A stretch of DNA of 64,000 bases from Avichristensenella sp031550535. Its GTDB lineage: Bacteria > Bacillota > Clostridia > Christensenellales > Aristaeellaceae. The stretch is from contig JAVBOM010000012.1 in assembly GCA_031550535.1 (NCBI GenBank), positions 6,808 through 70,807 on the forward strand. Reading direction: 5' to 3'. Both the position numbers and the translations under genes were made by a program. A model generated the notes under the pieces. That model had not been told where the DNA came from and ran no database searches. It worked only from the letters and a program-made list of their open reading frames with translations. Of this stretch, positions 24,579 to 33,390 are shown one piece after another; position 1 is the first letter of the stretch, and the number at the start of each line of letters is the position of its first letter.

Positions 24579-26444
24579 TTACCGCTCATTCCCGCGCGGA
24601 TCCGTGGCCTCGCGCAGCGCGTCGCCGATCAGGTTGGCGGAAAGCGCCGCGAGCACAACGAACAGGCCGGGAATGAACCAACGCCACCAGTAATACTGGA
24701 TGACCGTGGATTGCTGCGCGGAGGTGAGCATATTGCCCCAGGAAGGCGTGGGCTGCGCGACGCCAAAGTTCAGGAACGAGAGGCCCGCCTCGCTCAGGAT
24801 CGAGCTGGCGTAGCCGAGCGTGATGTTGACGATCACCAAGTTGAACACGTTCGGCAGGATGTGCCGCCACATGATCTTGCCCTGCTTGATGCCGAGCGCG
24901 CGCGCGGCCAGCACGAAGTCCTTCTCGCGCTCGACCAGGAGCTGCGCGCGGATCATCCGCGCCAGGCCCATCCAGCCCAGCGCGCCCAGGATCACCATAA
25001 TCAGGTACAGGCGCGCGGATTCGGAAATCATGTTGCCGATCGCGTAGGAGAGTGTGACGGCGATGGGATAGAACGGAATGGCGCTGAAGATGTCGGCGAT
25101 GCGCATCAGCAGATGGTCGATCCAACCGCCGAAGTAGCCCGCGGTCAAGCCCACCACCAGGGCGATTGTGATCGAGATCACCATCGCGATCGCGCCGACG
25201 GTCAGGGAGACACGGCCGCCGTGGATCAGGCGGTTGAGCATGTCGCGGCCAAACTCGTCCGAACCCATGATGTAGCCCTTGTTGCCCCAGGCGTGGATGT
25301 TGCCGTTCACGTCAATGGCGTAATTCTGGAAATAATCGGTAAAAAGCGTCTGGACGGGCGGCATGTCCTTGGGCTGGTCGATCTGTTGGAGCTGATCCGC
25401 GCCCCACTGCACGACACTGCCGTCCTCCATCAGCACGGAGAAATGCTTGTAGCCCGCGCGGATCGCGGCCGCGTCGCCCGAAAGCTTCGGCACATGATTC
25501 AGCGTGTCCATGCTGCTGCCCCAGGAGTAAATGTCGCCCTGGTCGTCCAGCGCGATCACGTTGCGGTTGGTCGCCGCGATGTCCACGACCGTCTTGGTGC
25601 CGTCCAGCAGCTCGGCCGGCGCGTTTGCAGAAAATTCAGACGACCGGTCGCCGATGATGGAGATGGTGCCGTCGTCCAGCAGCAGAACCATGTTGTTATC
25701 GCCCGCGGCGACCCGCTCCACGTGGCCGCGCATGGCGCGCGTCAGCTTGAAGTTCATCGTCGACTGCGAGGAACCCCAGATGTAGAGGTTCTTGTCGGAC
25801 GTGACGATCGCGCTCCACATGGTCGCGGCGTAAATCTGGTCGACGGTGGCGTTATTCGTTTCCATTTCCGTTAGGACGTCCTCGGGGATCGCGATCTGAC
25901 CGTGGCCGTAGTAACCCCAGCCGTGCAGATGGCCCTCGTCATCCAGCGCGAGGATGTGCTTGCCGCCGGCGGCAATATCCACAATGTTCTTGCTCTTGAT
26001 CTCTTCGGGAATCGTCACGACGTAGTCCGAAACGTTTTCGAGTTTCTGGTTCGGCTCGGTGCCCCAGATGCGGAGCTTGCCGTCGTTCGTCAGCGCGACC
26101 GAGAACGACACGCCGGAGACGATTTTCTTCACGTCCGAACCCTTCAGATCCTTGGGAAAGTCCAGGTAGTTCCTGCCCGGCTTGATGTTCGCGTTCGTCA
26201 GCTCCGTGTACGTGGTGGTGATCGGGTAGACCTGCGATCCCAGGAACGCGAACAGGAGCAGCGCGATGAACGCGATCAGGCCGATCACACCCAGCCGGTT
26301 GCGGAAGAAATTCTTCAAGATTGTTTTCAGCGGGGTCTGGATGGCTTCCTCCTCCAGGACGGACAGATGTTCATGGACAAATAGCCGCTTGAACATGCCA
26401 ACAAAAGAGGAGCCGATGCGAACGAATACGTTTTTTCTTTCCAT
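24579..26444 (-). CDS. DppC-type peptide permease with an inserted seven-repeat RCC1 propeller
   Basis: 621 residues versus about 300 for DppC. N-terminal cytoplasmic part and first membrane helix (about 51-70), then the extracellular loop is expanded to about 104-390 by seven RCC1-like repeats, each with V..I..G..H..AL...G.L..WG form (for example VDIAAGGKHILALDDEGHLH, IRAGYKHFSVLMEDGSVVQW). The permease resumes at YIMGSDEFGRDMLNRLIHGG (391-410) with the remaining helices and the EAA loop EREKDFVLAARALGIKQGK (505-523). ATG 26444 follows GAGGAGGC. The propeller faces outside, beside the substrate-binding protein, and may capture peptides or bind the wall (inference). Confidence 0.9.
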   Translation of the reverse strand: MERKNVFVRIGSSFVGMFKRLFVHEHLSVLEEEAIQTPLKTILKNFFRNRLGVIGLIAFIALLLFAFLGSQVYPITTTYTELTNANIKPGRNYLDFPKDLKGSDVKKIVSGVSFSVALTNDGKLRIWGTEPNQKLENVSDYVVTIPEEIKSKNIVDIAAGGKHILALDDEGHLHGWGYYGHGQIAIPEDVLTEMETNNATVDQIYAATMWSAIVTSDKNLYIWGSSQSTMNFKLTRAMRGHVERVAAGDNNMVLLLDDGTISIIGDRSSEFSANAPAELLDGTKTVVDIAATNRNVIALDDQGDIYSWGSSMDTLNHVPKLSGDAAAIRAGYKHFSVLMEDGSVVQWGADQLQQIDQPKDMPPVQTLFTDYFQNYAIDVNGNIHAWGNKGYIMGSDEFGRDMLNRLIHGGRVSLTVGAIAMVISITIALVVGLTAGYFGGWIDHLLMRIADIFSAIPFYPIAVTLSYAIGNMISESARLYLIMVILGALGWMGLARMIRAQLLVEREKDFVLAARALGIKQGKIMWRHILPNVFNLVIVNITLGYASSILSEAGLSFLNFGVAQPTPSWGNMLTSAQQSTVIQYYWWRWFIPGLFVVLAALSANLIGDALREATDPRGNER

Positions 26445-26458
26445 TTGCTGCCGCCTCC

Positions 26459-27430
26459 TCAACTTAGCCTGATGCGCGGATCAACCAATCCGTACACGAT
26501 ATCGGCCACAAGCACCGCGATCACGCTGACCAGCGAGAAGAACGCGTTCATCGTTGTTACGAGCATCGTGTCACGCATGTTGATCGCGCCGATCAGCACG
26601 CGGCCGATGCCGTGCCAGGAAAAGACGGTCTCCGTAATCGTCGATCCCGCGAAAAGCGAGAACATCGTCATCACGACGACTGTGGAGACGGGTATCAGCG
26701 CGTTCCGGAACGCGTGCGAGTAGATGACAACCTTTTCCTTCAGCCCCTTCGCGCGCGCGGTGCGGATGAAGTCCTGGTTCAGCGCGTCAATCATGGCGTT
26801 ACGGACGATGCGGATCGTGCTGGCGATGCTGATCAGCGTCAGCACGACCACCGGCAAGACCATGTGCTTCAGCCACGAGCCGTAATACGCCCAGCCCGAT
26901 AACAGCGCCGCGTTTGGCATGCCGCCAAAGGGCAGGATTCCCAGCTTTGCCGAGAAAATAAACAGCAGGCACAGCGATAGGAAGAACGACGGCATTGACC
27001 AGGTGACGAGCGAAAACACCTGCCAGAAATTATCGAAAGCGGACATGCGCTTCACCGCGCATCGAATGCCGACGGGAATTGCGATGAGCAATTGCAGCAC
27101 AATGACGCCTAAATTCAAAATGATGGTGTTGCGAATCGGCTCGGCAACAACATCCACCACCGGCCGGTTGTTGCTGCTGGACCAGCCGAATTCGCCCTTG
27201 AACATGTTGAAAACCCACGTGACATACTGCTCCGGCAAGGATTTATCCAGGCCGAGCTTCAGGTACATCTGTTTATAGGCGGCATCGTACTGATCCGCCT
27301 TCAGGTTGGTGGGCATCATGGCCCGGACAGGATCACCCGGCATCAGTTTGTTGATGGAAAACAAAATGATGGTGATACAAAGGAAAACCGGGATTAGGAT
27401 GAGAATGCGCTTGAAGATATACTTGAGCAT
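26459..27430 (-). CDS. Peptide ABC transporter permease (DppB/OppB type)
   Basis: 323 residues with six predicted membrane helices; first helix at about 7-28 (FKRILILIPVFLCITIILF), EAA loop near DALNQDFIRTARAKGLKEK, family end VYGLVDPRIRLS. ATG 27430 with GGGGAGAG upstream. It forms the channel with the RCC1-containing partner encoded 15 bases downstream. Normal length, no insertion. Confidence 0.9.
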   Translation of the reverse strand: MLKYIFKRILILIPVFLCITIILFSINKLMPGDPVRAMMPTNLKADQYDAAYKQMYLKLGLDKSLPEQYVTWVFNMFKGEFGWSSSNNRPVVDVVAEPIRNTIILNLGVIVLQLLIAIPVGIRCAVKRMSAFDNFWQVFSLVTWSMPSFFLSLCLLFIFSAKLGILPFGGMPNAALLSGWAYYGSWLKHMVLPVVVLTLISIASTIRIVRNAMIDALNQDFIRTARAKGLKEKVVIYSHAFRNALIPVSTVVVMTMFSLFAGSTITETVFSWHGIGRVLIGAINMRDTMLVTTMNAFFSLVSVIAVLVADIVYGLVDPRIRLS

Positions 27431-27466
27431 TCGACGACTCTCCCCCCGCAAGTGATAATCACAGAA

Positions 27467-27493
27467 GGGAGGAAGAGAAATCCTCTTCCTCCC
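27467..27493. promoter_or_regulatory. Intercistronic hairpin between binding protein and permease genes
   Basis: GGGAGGAAGAG (27467-27477) pairs perfectly with CTCTTCCTCCC (27483-27493), loop of five. Such hairpins commonly stabilise the upstream message or limit read-through, giving more binding protein than permease. Confidence 0.65.
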
Positions 27494-27515
27494 TTGACCT
27501 TAGTGCGAGATTTGG

Positions 27516-29318
27516 TTACTGCGCGGTCTTGGTGATCTCGCAGACGATGTAATCCCACGAGGCGAACGGCGTCGTGTTCACGCCTTCCACGTTGGAAGCC
27601 ATGATGTCGTAGTACTCATTGGAGTACAGCGGGATCTGCGGCATGAGGTCCTGGAACCGCTTTTCGAACTTCAGCCAGTTGTCCAGGTAGGTCTCCTTGT
27701 CGCCCGGCTCAACCTTGCGCATCGCCATGATGTACTCGTCCAGCTCCGGATCGTTCAGCTGGCAGCTATTCTGCCACGTGCCGAAGAAGTCGGAATGCCA
27801 GTTGTCGTACGGATCAAACGGGCGGCCGAACGTTACGGCCAGGTTGAACGTGTTGTAGTAGCGGTCGTCGCCCTTGTCAAAGCCGTAGTAGTAGTTGTCC
27901 AGCAGGGCGTTGAAGTCGCTCTTGGTTACGTCAAACTTCATGCCGGCGAGCGGGGCGTTCTTCGTGTACTCGATCTCGATGATATCGGTCACGTTGTTGT
28001 CCGTGGTGCCCATGTGGTGCACCTGCAGCATTTCGCCCTTTTCGTTGTGGCGCATGTACGTGCCTTCGGCGTTCGCCTTCGACACGTCAAACGGCGTCTT
28101 GCCATCGGCCTCGAACTTCCATTCGGTCTGGTCAAGATACTCGTTGGCCTTGTCCAGGTTCAGGTTGAACGGGGTGAGTTCAGCTTCCAGGTCCGCGCCC
28201 GCTTCTTCGTACATCCATTGCGCGAAGCCATACTGAGACTGCACCGTTCCGCCGTAGCCGCCCAGCACGTAGTCGATCACGGCGTTGCGGTCCAGCAGGT
28301 ACGCCAGCGCCCAGCGCACGTTGACATCGGCGGTGACGCCCCAGTCGCAGTGCATGCCGAGGTAGCCGTACCCATTGCGGAAGTAGCTGTGCGTCTTGGC
28401 AGTGGTCGAGGCTTTGGCGGCTTCGATCTTCTTGCCTTCGATGACGCCGGTCACGAGGTCGATGTCGCCCGCGATGACGGAGTCAACGTCGATGGCGGAG
28501 TTGACGTGCTTCTGCACGATGTACTCCATCTGCGGCTTGTTGCCCTTCAGGTCGCCCTTGAAGTTATCGTTCCGCTCAAGCGTAACGGTCTCGTTCTCGT
28601 AGCTGACGAACTTGTACGGGCCGTTCGAGATCGACGGCGCAAAACGCTCGGTCGCGGCGATGTTCTGCAGCGCGGCCAGAAGGTCGCCCTCGATCTTGGC
28701 GCCGTTCTCATCGCTCACGATCTCAAGATCCGGGCCGTACACCGCCAAAGGCGCGGCGGTCGCGGACACGTAGCTGAGCTCGTGGAAGTACGGCAGGAAC
28801 TCCGCGTCAATCGTCATGGAGAACGTGTAATCGTCGATCAGCTTGATGCCGGCGAATACGTCGGTCTCGCCCTTGTTGTACGCTTCGTAGCCCAGCAGGC
28901 CGTAGCCCACGTTGGAGGAAGCGCCCGCCTCCACCCACTGCGGGGAGGACTTGTAGAGCTGTTCAAAGACGAAATCCTTCGCGGTGATCTGGGTGCCGTC
29001 GCTCCAGAGCAGATCGTCGAAGATCGTCCAGGTGTACGTCTTGTTGCCGGCTTCGTCAACCTCGGCCGTGTAGTCCTTGACAACCAGCGGCGGAACCACC
29101 AGATTGTCGTTTTCGTCCGGGAACACGGTGGTGATGTGGGCGAAAAGGATGCGCTTAATGTAAGCGTCGTACGCGCTGTTGCCAAAACCGTCGATGAAAT
29201 CGCCGTTCATCGCGGGGGTGCCGACGACCAGCGTGTTCAGGTCGGTGGCGGCGAGCGCGCTGCCGCACATGGACAGCAGCATGACGAGTGCCAGGAGTGA
29301 CGAGAGCAGTTTCCTCAT
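27516..29318 (-). CDS. Peptide ABC transporter substrate-binding protein (family 5)
   Basis: A 600-residue secreted protein. Signal peptide MRKLLSSLLALVMLLSMCGS with cleavage likely after ALA; the Cys at 18 is not in a good lipobox, so anchoring by lipid is doubtful. The mature part has the family pattern: LNTLVVGTPAMNG, TYTWTIFDDLLWSDGTQITA, then NGPYKFVSYENETVTLERND and VRWALAYLLDRNAVIDYVLG. It delivers oligopeptides to the permeases encoded downstream. First gene of the operon, with its own promoter at 29384-29412. Confidence 0.9.
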   Translation of the reverse strand: MRKLLSSLLALVMLLSMCGSALAATDLNTLVVGTPAMNGDFIDGFGNSAYDAYIKRILFAHITTVFPDENDNLVVPPLVVKDYTAEVDEAGNKTYTWTIFDDLLWSDGTQITAKDFVFEQLYKSSPQWVEAGASSNVGYGLLGYEAYNKGETDVFAGIKLIDDYTFSMTIDAEFLPYFHELSYVSATAAPLAVYGPDLEIVSDENGAKIEGDLLAALQNIAATERFAPSISNGPYKFVSYENETVTLERNDNFKGDLKGNKPQMEYIVQKHVNSAIDVDSVIAGDIDLVTGVIEGKKIEAAKASTTAKTHSYFRNGYGYLGMHCDWGVTADVNVRWALAYLLDRNAVIDYVLGGYGGTVQSQYGFAQWMYEEAGADLEAELTPFNLNLDKANEYLDQTEWKFEADGKTPFDVSKANAEGTYMRHNEKGEMLQVHHMGTTDNNVTDIIEIEYTKNAPLAGMKFDVTKSDFNALLDNYYYGFDKGDDRYYNTFNLAVTFGRPFDPYDNWHSDFFGTWQNSCQLNDPELDEYIMAMRKVEPGDKETYLDNWLKFEKRFQDLMPQIPLYSNEYYDIMASNVEGVNTTPFASWDYIVCEITKTAQ

Positions 29319-29383
29319 CCAAGAAAGCCTCCCTTCATTTTAGAGCACGCGTTCTCTACACAGAGCACGGGTACTCTCTGTAA

Positions 29384-29412
29384 ATCATATCATGGAATAT
29401 ATGCAAAATCAA
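29384..29412 (-). promoter_or_regulatory. Promoter of the peptide transport operon
   Basis: Minus strand TTGATT, 17 bases, TATGAT. Two CGTGCTCT direct repeats follow in the 5' leader (about 29345-29374) and may be an operator. Confidence 0.65.
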
Positions 29413-29744
29413 TACAAAACTGTAGATTCCATCTATGGAAACGAACCACCAACTCTTGCGTTTCAGAGGATTGGCAAAACGAATGTTTATCGATTTTGGG
29501 TCGCCTTTTATCGGAAGCCCAAGCGGGCCCGCAAAGATCTTTTCCGCGCGATGGGCGCTGAATGCGAATTTTCTATGCGCGCCGCAATATTTCCATTTCC
29601 TATCTGCCTTCAGGGGTAAATTCCGTCCGCGCGTACGTTCTGGAAATTATTCCCAGTCAGGTGATGGGGCGCATTCGCGCCCGGACTGCGCCGGAGGGAA
29701 AAGCGCCGCCGCCTCCCCCTCCCCCGCGCCCTCCGAATCACCCT
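29413..29744. other. Intergenic stretch between transport operon promoter and GTPase gene
   Basis: Contains a GGGCGC/GCGCCC hairpin near 29667-29682 and no open frame with an SD. Nothing else recognised. Confidence 0.4.
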
Positions 29745-29804
29745 GGCGGCGGCACTGATTTAGAAAACCGGGCGCCGCAAGGGAATTTTGCCAGGCATTC
29801 CTAC
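29745..29804 (+). repeat. Dispersed two-hairpin repeat, copy B
   Basis: Matches copy A as GGCGGC.CTGATT...AAAACCGGGCGCC then GGGAATTTTGCCAGGCATTCC; it reaches the stop codon region of the GTPase gene. Confidence 0.7.
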
Positions 29805-31639
29805 CTCTCCCGGTACGCCAGGAACTCCGTCGTAAACATCCCGCTCCCCTGTGTCAGCGCCGTAAACTCCAGCGCGAAATCCTTGATCCTGTCCAGCGGC
29901 GCTTCCCCGCGCACAACGCCCTCCGAAACGCCGAACGTTACCTCGCCAATGGTCGCGCCCCGCTTTACGATCGCGCTGACGATGCCCTTGACAGCCCCCA
30001 CAGGCGCGACCGCCGCGAAGGACAGCCACGGCTCCAGCCTGCGCAGGCCCGCGTTCTCAAGCGCCGCGCGCACAACCGCCGGCGCAAGCCGCCGGTAATC
30101 CGCGGGCGTGCTGGTCACGCTGGAAAAGTCCATGTCCGTGAAGAGTACCTCGGTATCGACGATTTCCTCCCCGAACCCGTCCGCGAGGCCCGCGCGCACG
30201 CCCTCCGCCACGCCGTTCTGGAAGGGCTTCAGCAGGTCGCCAAACGACACGAGCGTCCGGTACGCCACCCCGCTTCCCTCCGGCAGGGGGCGGACGGTCA
30301 GCGCGATGCCCGCCTGGTGCAGGTTCCCCGGTTTCCAAATGCGGATTTCCGCGCTTGCCTCCCGCAGCGGCTGGGCCTTGAACAGCGTCTGCAGCGGCGA
30401 AAACACCGCGCGCAGGCCGAACCGCTCCAGCAGCAACGCTTCCAGAACCTCCCGCTGCAGCGCGCCGAACAGGCGCAGCTTGATCTCGGCGGTTTCCGGG
30501 TCGATGCGCACGCGCAGGAACGGGTCCTCCTCGTCCAACCGCCCCAGCGCGTCCAGCAGCGCGGGCCGCTCGGCGGGGTTTCCCGGCGCGACCGCGACGG
30601 TCAGCAGCGGCGGCGTTTCCGGCGGGCGCACGCGCGCGTCCGTGCCCAGCGCGTCGCCGCACCGTAGCAGCGGTGCGTCCAGCAGAATGCCGATGTCCCC
30701 CGCGCACAGCGTATCCACGTGGACTTCCTGCCCGTTTCGCAGCGCGAGCAGCGCCTTTACCTGCAGGTCCTCCTTCCCCACGACCGGCACCCTGTCCCGG
30801 ACAGCCAAAACGCCGTCGAAGATGCGCACATAATGCCGCTTGCGCCCCGCTTCGTCCCATTCCACCTTGTACACCGCGCCAGAAAGCGGCGCGCCCGCGT
30901 CGCCATGGCCCGCAAAACACGCGGCCACGGCGTTCATCAGCGGCACGACGCCCACATCGTGCAGCGCGGAGCCGAACAGCACCGGGAACAGTGCGCACCG
31001 GCGCGTCTCGTCCCGCAGCGCGCGCAGACAGTCCTCGCCCGAAACCGGCTCGTCGTTCAGGTACGCCGTCAGCAGCGTGTCCGAAGCCTCCACAATTGCC
31101 TCGTGCAGCGCCCCTGTGGCATAGTCCAGGTCCGCAACGGCAATGCCGCGCGTCCCCTCGCCGCTTATCGCCTGCAGCGGAACAGCGCGCGGCGTCAGCT
31201 TCCCGCGTATTTCGTCCAGCACGCGATCCAAGGAGACGCCCACGCGGTCTATTTTGTTGATGAAAAGAATGGTCGGGACACGCATCGCGCGCAGCTTCTC
31301 AAAGATAACGCGCGTCTGCGGCTGCACGCCCTCCTTTGCGGACAGCACCAGCACGACGCCGTCCAGCACGGACAGCGAACGCTCCACCTCCGCGATGAAC
31401 TCCATATGCCCGGGTGTGTCGATCAGGTTGATTTTCGCGCCGTTCCACGGAAAGGATACGGTGGACGCGCGTATCGTGATGCCGCGCTGCTTTTCCAGCG
31501 CCATGGAATCGGTCGTGGCGGTGCCGTCGTCCACGCGCCCCATCCGCCGCTTCACGCCGCTATGATACAGGAACGCCTCCGTGACCGTCGTCTTGCCCGC
31601 GTCCACGTGCGCCATAATGCCCAGATTGATTGTATTCAA
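29801..31639 (-). CDS. Tet(M)-like ribosomal protection GTPase (EF-G family)
   Basis: 612 residues from TTG 31639 (GCGAGG upstream). LNTINLGIMAHVDAGKTTVT (G1), RGITIRASTVSF (G2), LIDTPGHMEF (G3) and FINKIDRVGV (G4) closely follow the Tet(M)/Tet(O)/Tet(W) pattern, including SLSVLDGVVLVLSAKEGVQ. Domains II to V follow to residue 612 (Tet(M) has about 640). It would bind the ribosome and release tetracycline-like or other ribosome-bound drugs. Distance from the named tet classes cannot be judged by eye, so it may be a chromosomal homologue with a different substrate. A leader peptide and attenuator precede it. Confidence 0.85.
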   Translation of the reverse strand: MNTINLGIMAHVDAGKTTVTEAFLYHSGVKRRMGRVDDGTATTDSMALEKQRGITIRASTVSFPWNGAKINLIDTPGHMEFIAEVERSLSVLDGVVLVLSAKEGVQPQTRVIFEKLRAMRVPTILFINKIDRVGVSLDRVLDEIRGKLTPRAVPLQAISGEGTRGIAVADLDYATGALHEAIVEASDTLLTAYLNDEPVSGEDCLRALRDETRRCALFPVLFGSALHDVGVVPLMNAVAACFAGHGDAGAPLSGAVYKVEWDEAGRKRHYVRIFDGVLAVRDRVPVVGKEDLQVKALLALRNGQEVHVDTLCAGDIGILLDAPLLRCGDALGTDARVRPPETPPLLTVAVAPGNPAERPALLDALGRLDEEDPFLRVRIDPETAEIKLRLFGALQREVLEALLLERFGLRAVFSPLQTLFKAQPLREASAEIRIWKPGNLHQAGIALTVRPLPEGSGVAYRTLVSFGDLLKPFQNGVAEGVRAGLADGFGEEIVDTEVLFTDMDFSSVTSTPADYRRLAPAVVRAALENAGLRRLEPWLSFAAVAPVGAVKGIVSAIVKRGATIGEVTFGVSEGVVRGEAPLDRIKDFALEFTALTQGSGMFTTEFLAYRER

Positions 31640-31681
31640 GGATAGCCTCGCTTTTCTCCTGCCCGCGAGACCTTGCGGCAA

Positions 31682-31710
31682 AACAAAAGCCGCAGCCAGA
31701 CGGCTACGGC
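31682..31710 (-). terminator. Attenuator hairpin before the Tet(M)-like gene
   Basis: Minus strand GCCGTAGCC and GGCTGCGGC pair around GTCT and are followed by TTTTGTTT. It lies between the leader peptide and the structural gene. A second hairpin (CAGCGTAATACGCTG, 31715-31729) sits just upstream and may be the competing structure. Confidence 0.75.
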
Positions 31711-31735
31711 AACACAGCGTAATACGCTGGCCGCG

Positions 31736-31795
31736 CTAGTGCGTCTTCAGGCAGGCAAAATTGGTATGGAAAACAAGCTGTAGGCTTTTCCGCAT
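31736..31795 (-). CDS. 19-aa leader peptide (MRKSLQLVFHTNFACLKTH)
   Basis: ATG 31795 with GGAGG nine to fourteen bases upstream, stop TAG at 31736. It ends 26 bases before the attenuator, the geometry of drug-inducible transcription attenuation as known for tet(M) and many ribosome-protection genes: stalled or slowed ribosomes on the leader would prevent terminator formation. The peptide sequence itself is not one I recognise. Confidence 0.7.
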   Translation of the reverse strand: MRKSLQLVFHTNFACLKTH

Positions 31796-31828
31796 ATTTT
31801 GCCGCCTCCTCCCGTGTTTGTTGCTATT

Positions 31829-31857
31829 ATTGTATGGCAGGCGGGCGCTTTTGTCAA
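31829..31857 (-). promoter_or_regulatory. Promoter of the leader peptide and Tet(M)-like gene
   Basis: Minus strand TTGACA, 17 bases, TACAAT: a near-consensus sigma-70 promoter, 34 bases before the leader ATG. Confidence 0.8.
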
Positions 31858-31925
31858 CCCAGCCGCGCCAAAACGTATGATCGCCGCGTTCGCTGGGCAT
31901 TTTACCAGCATAAGGGGATGTATGC

Positions 31926-33389
31926 ATGCAAGCCGATTCGCGTGGTGTTATACACTACGATCAATTTGCGCCGTCCACGTCGCTCCAGCAGAACGTTGAG
32001 ACGCTAAAGACCTTTTTTTCCGGCGACGAGACAGTAAAATACAGGCTGTGCGTCAACGATAGCTGCTGCCTGGTTTTTATCGACGGCATGTCCAGCTCGG
32101 AGGCGATCAACCGCCAGATCCTGGAGCCCCTCCTGGCGCGGGAGAAAAACTTTCTCAGCGGGGCGGAACTTCTCGCCGCGATCCCGGTCAGCGACGTATC
32201 CACCGCGAAAAAGTACTCCGACGCGGTGCTCGCGGTCGTCCATGGCGATACGCTTCTGATGCGCGACGGATCGGGCGAGCTGTACCTCTTCAGCACAAAG
32301 GGGTTTCCCGTGCGGGCCATCGCCGAACCGGACAACGAAAAGGCGCTGTTCGGCCCACGCGAAGGCTTTACGGAGAGCCTTCTGCAGAACACGACCATGC
32401 TACGGCGCAAGCTCGCGACCACGGACCTGAAAATCCGCTTCCGCACGGTGAGCGAGCGTACGAATTCCCGTGCCTGCCTCTGCTACCTGGACAGCCTGGT
32501 CAACCGGGACATCCTGCGGGAAATGGAAAAGCGCCTGGATGGGCTGGATGTCGACGCCTTCATGGATACGTATGCCATCACCGAGCTGATCCGGGATTCG
32601 GGCCGCTCCCTCCTGAACACGGTCGGGAAATCCGAACGGCCCGACACCATCGCCACAAAGCTGCTGGACGGCGGCGTCGCGCTGCTCCTGGACGGCTCGC
32701 CCGTGGCGATTTTCGCGCCCTTTCTGTTCGTGGAGAATTTTCAGTCGCAGGACGACGACTATATCGGATTTTATTACGCGTCCGCGTCGCGCATTTTGCG
32801 CTATCTTGCGTTCCTGGTAACCATCAGCATTGGCGCGATCTATATCAGCATGATTACCTTCCACTCCGAGATGCTGCCCACGTCATTCATGCTGACCATC
32901 GCCTCGGCCACGTCCAACCTGCCCATGCCGACGTTTTTGGAGTTCATCGTCATGATGCTGCTCTTTGAAATGCTGCGCGAAACCGGCATCCGCATGTCCA
33001 CAAAGCTGGGCCAGTCGCTCAGCATTGTCGGTGCGCTCGTCATCGGTCAGGCGGCGGTGGAGGCCCGCATAATCAGCGCCCCCATGGTGATTATCGTCGC
33101 GATATCGGCCATCACCGGGCTGATGATCCCTTCGCTTTCATCCGTCGTCATCATCATGCGCATCCTCGCCGTGATCTCGGCGTCCTTTTTCGGCTTCTAT
33201 GGGTATGCCTTTGCCATGCTGGGTCTGTTGATCCACCTGTTTTCGCTGGAATCCTTCGGCATACAGTATACGGCCAACATGCTCTCCTTCAAACTGCGGG
33301 ATATACGCAACACCTATGTCCGCGCGCCAAAGCCGACCAACAAATACCGGACAAAGTTTGTCGCGCGGGACCGGAAGAGGAGCAAGTAG
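31926..33389 (+). CDS. Germinant receptor A subunit (GerA/GerKA family)
   Basis: 487 residues. Large soluble N-domain (about 1-270) with the family stretch LCYLDSLVNRDILREMEKRL and RPDTIATKLLDGGVALLLDG, then five membrane segments from about 285 (FLVTISIGAIYISMITFHSE) to 450, and a basic tail. The MLPTSFMLTIASATSNLPMP loop is typical. In spores it forms the inner-membrane receptor that senses amino acids or sugars together with the two genes that follow. Start ATG 31926 lacks a strong SD (AAGGGG at about 11 bases). Confidence 0.9.
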   Translation: MQADSRGVIHYDQFAPSTSLQQNVETLKTFFSGDETVKYRLCVNDSCCLVFIDGMSSSEAINRQILEPLLAREKNFLSGAELLAAIPVSDVSTAKKYSDAVLAVVHGDTLLMRDGSGELYLFSTKGFPVRAIAEPDNEKALFGPREGFTESLLQNTTMLRRKLATTDLKIRFRTVSERTNSRACLCYLDSLVNRDILREMEKRLDGLDVDAFMDTYAITELIRDSGRSLLNTVGKSERPDTIATKLLDGGVALLLDGSPVAIFAPFLFVENFQSQDDDYIGFYYASASRILRYLAFLVTISIGAIYISMITFHSEMLPTSFMLTIASATSNLPMPTFLEFIVMMLLFEMLRETGIRMSTKLGQSLSIVGALVIGQAAVEARIISAPMVIIVAISAITGLMIPSLSSVVIIMRILAVISASFFGFYGYAFAMLGLLIHLFSLESFGIQYTANMLSFKLRDIRNTYVRAPKPTNKYRTKFVARDRKRSK

Positions 33390-33390
33390 C

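Noticed and set aside
27795..29300. 500-codon plus-strand frame opposite the peptide-binding protein gene
   Set aside because: Val/Arg-rich, no SD, and the opposite strand encodes a full binding protein with promoter.
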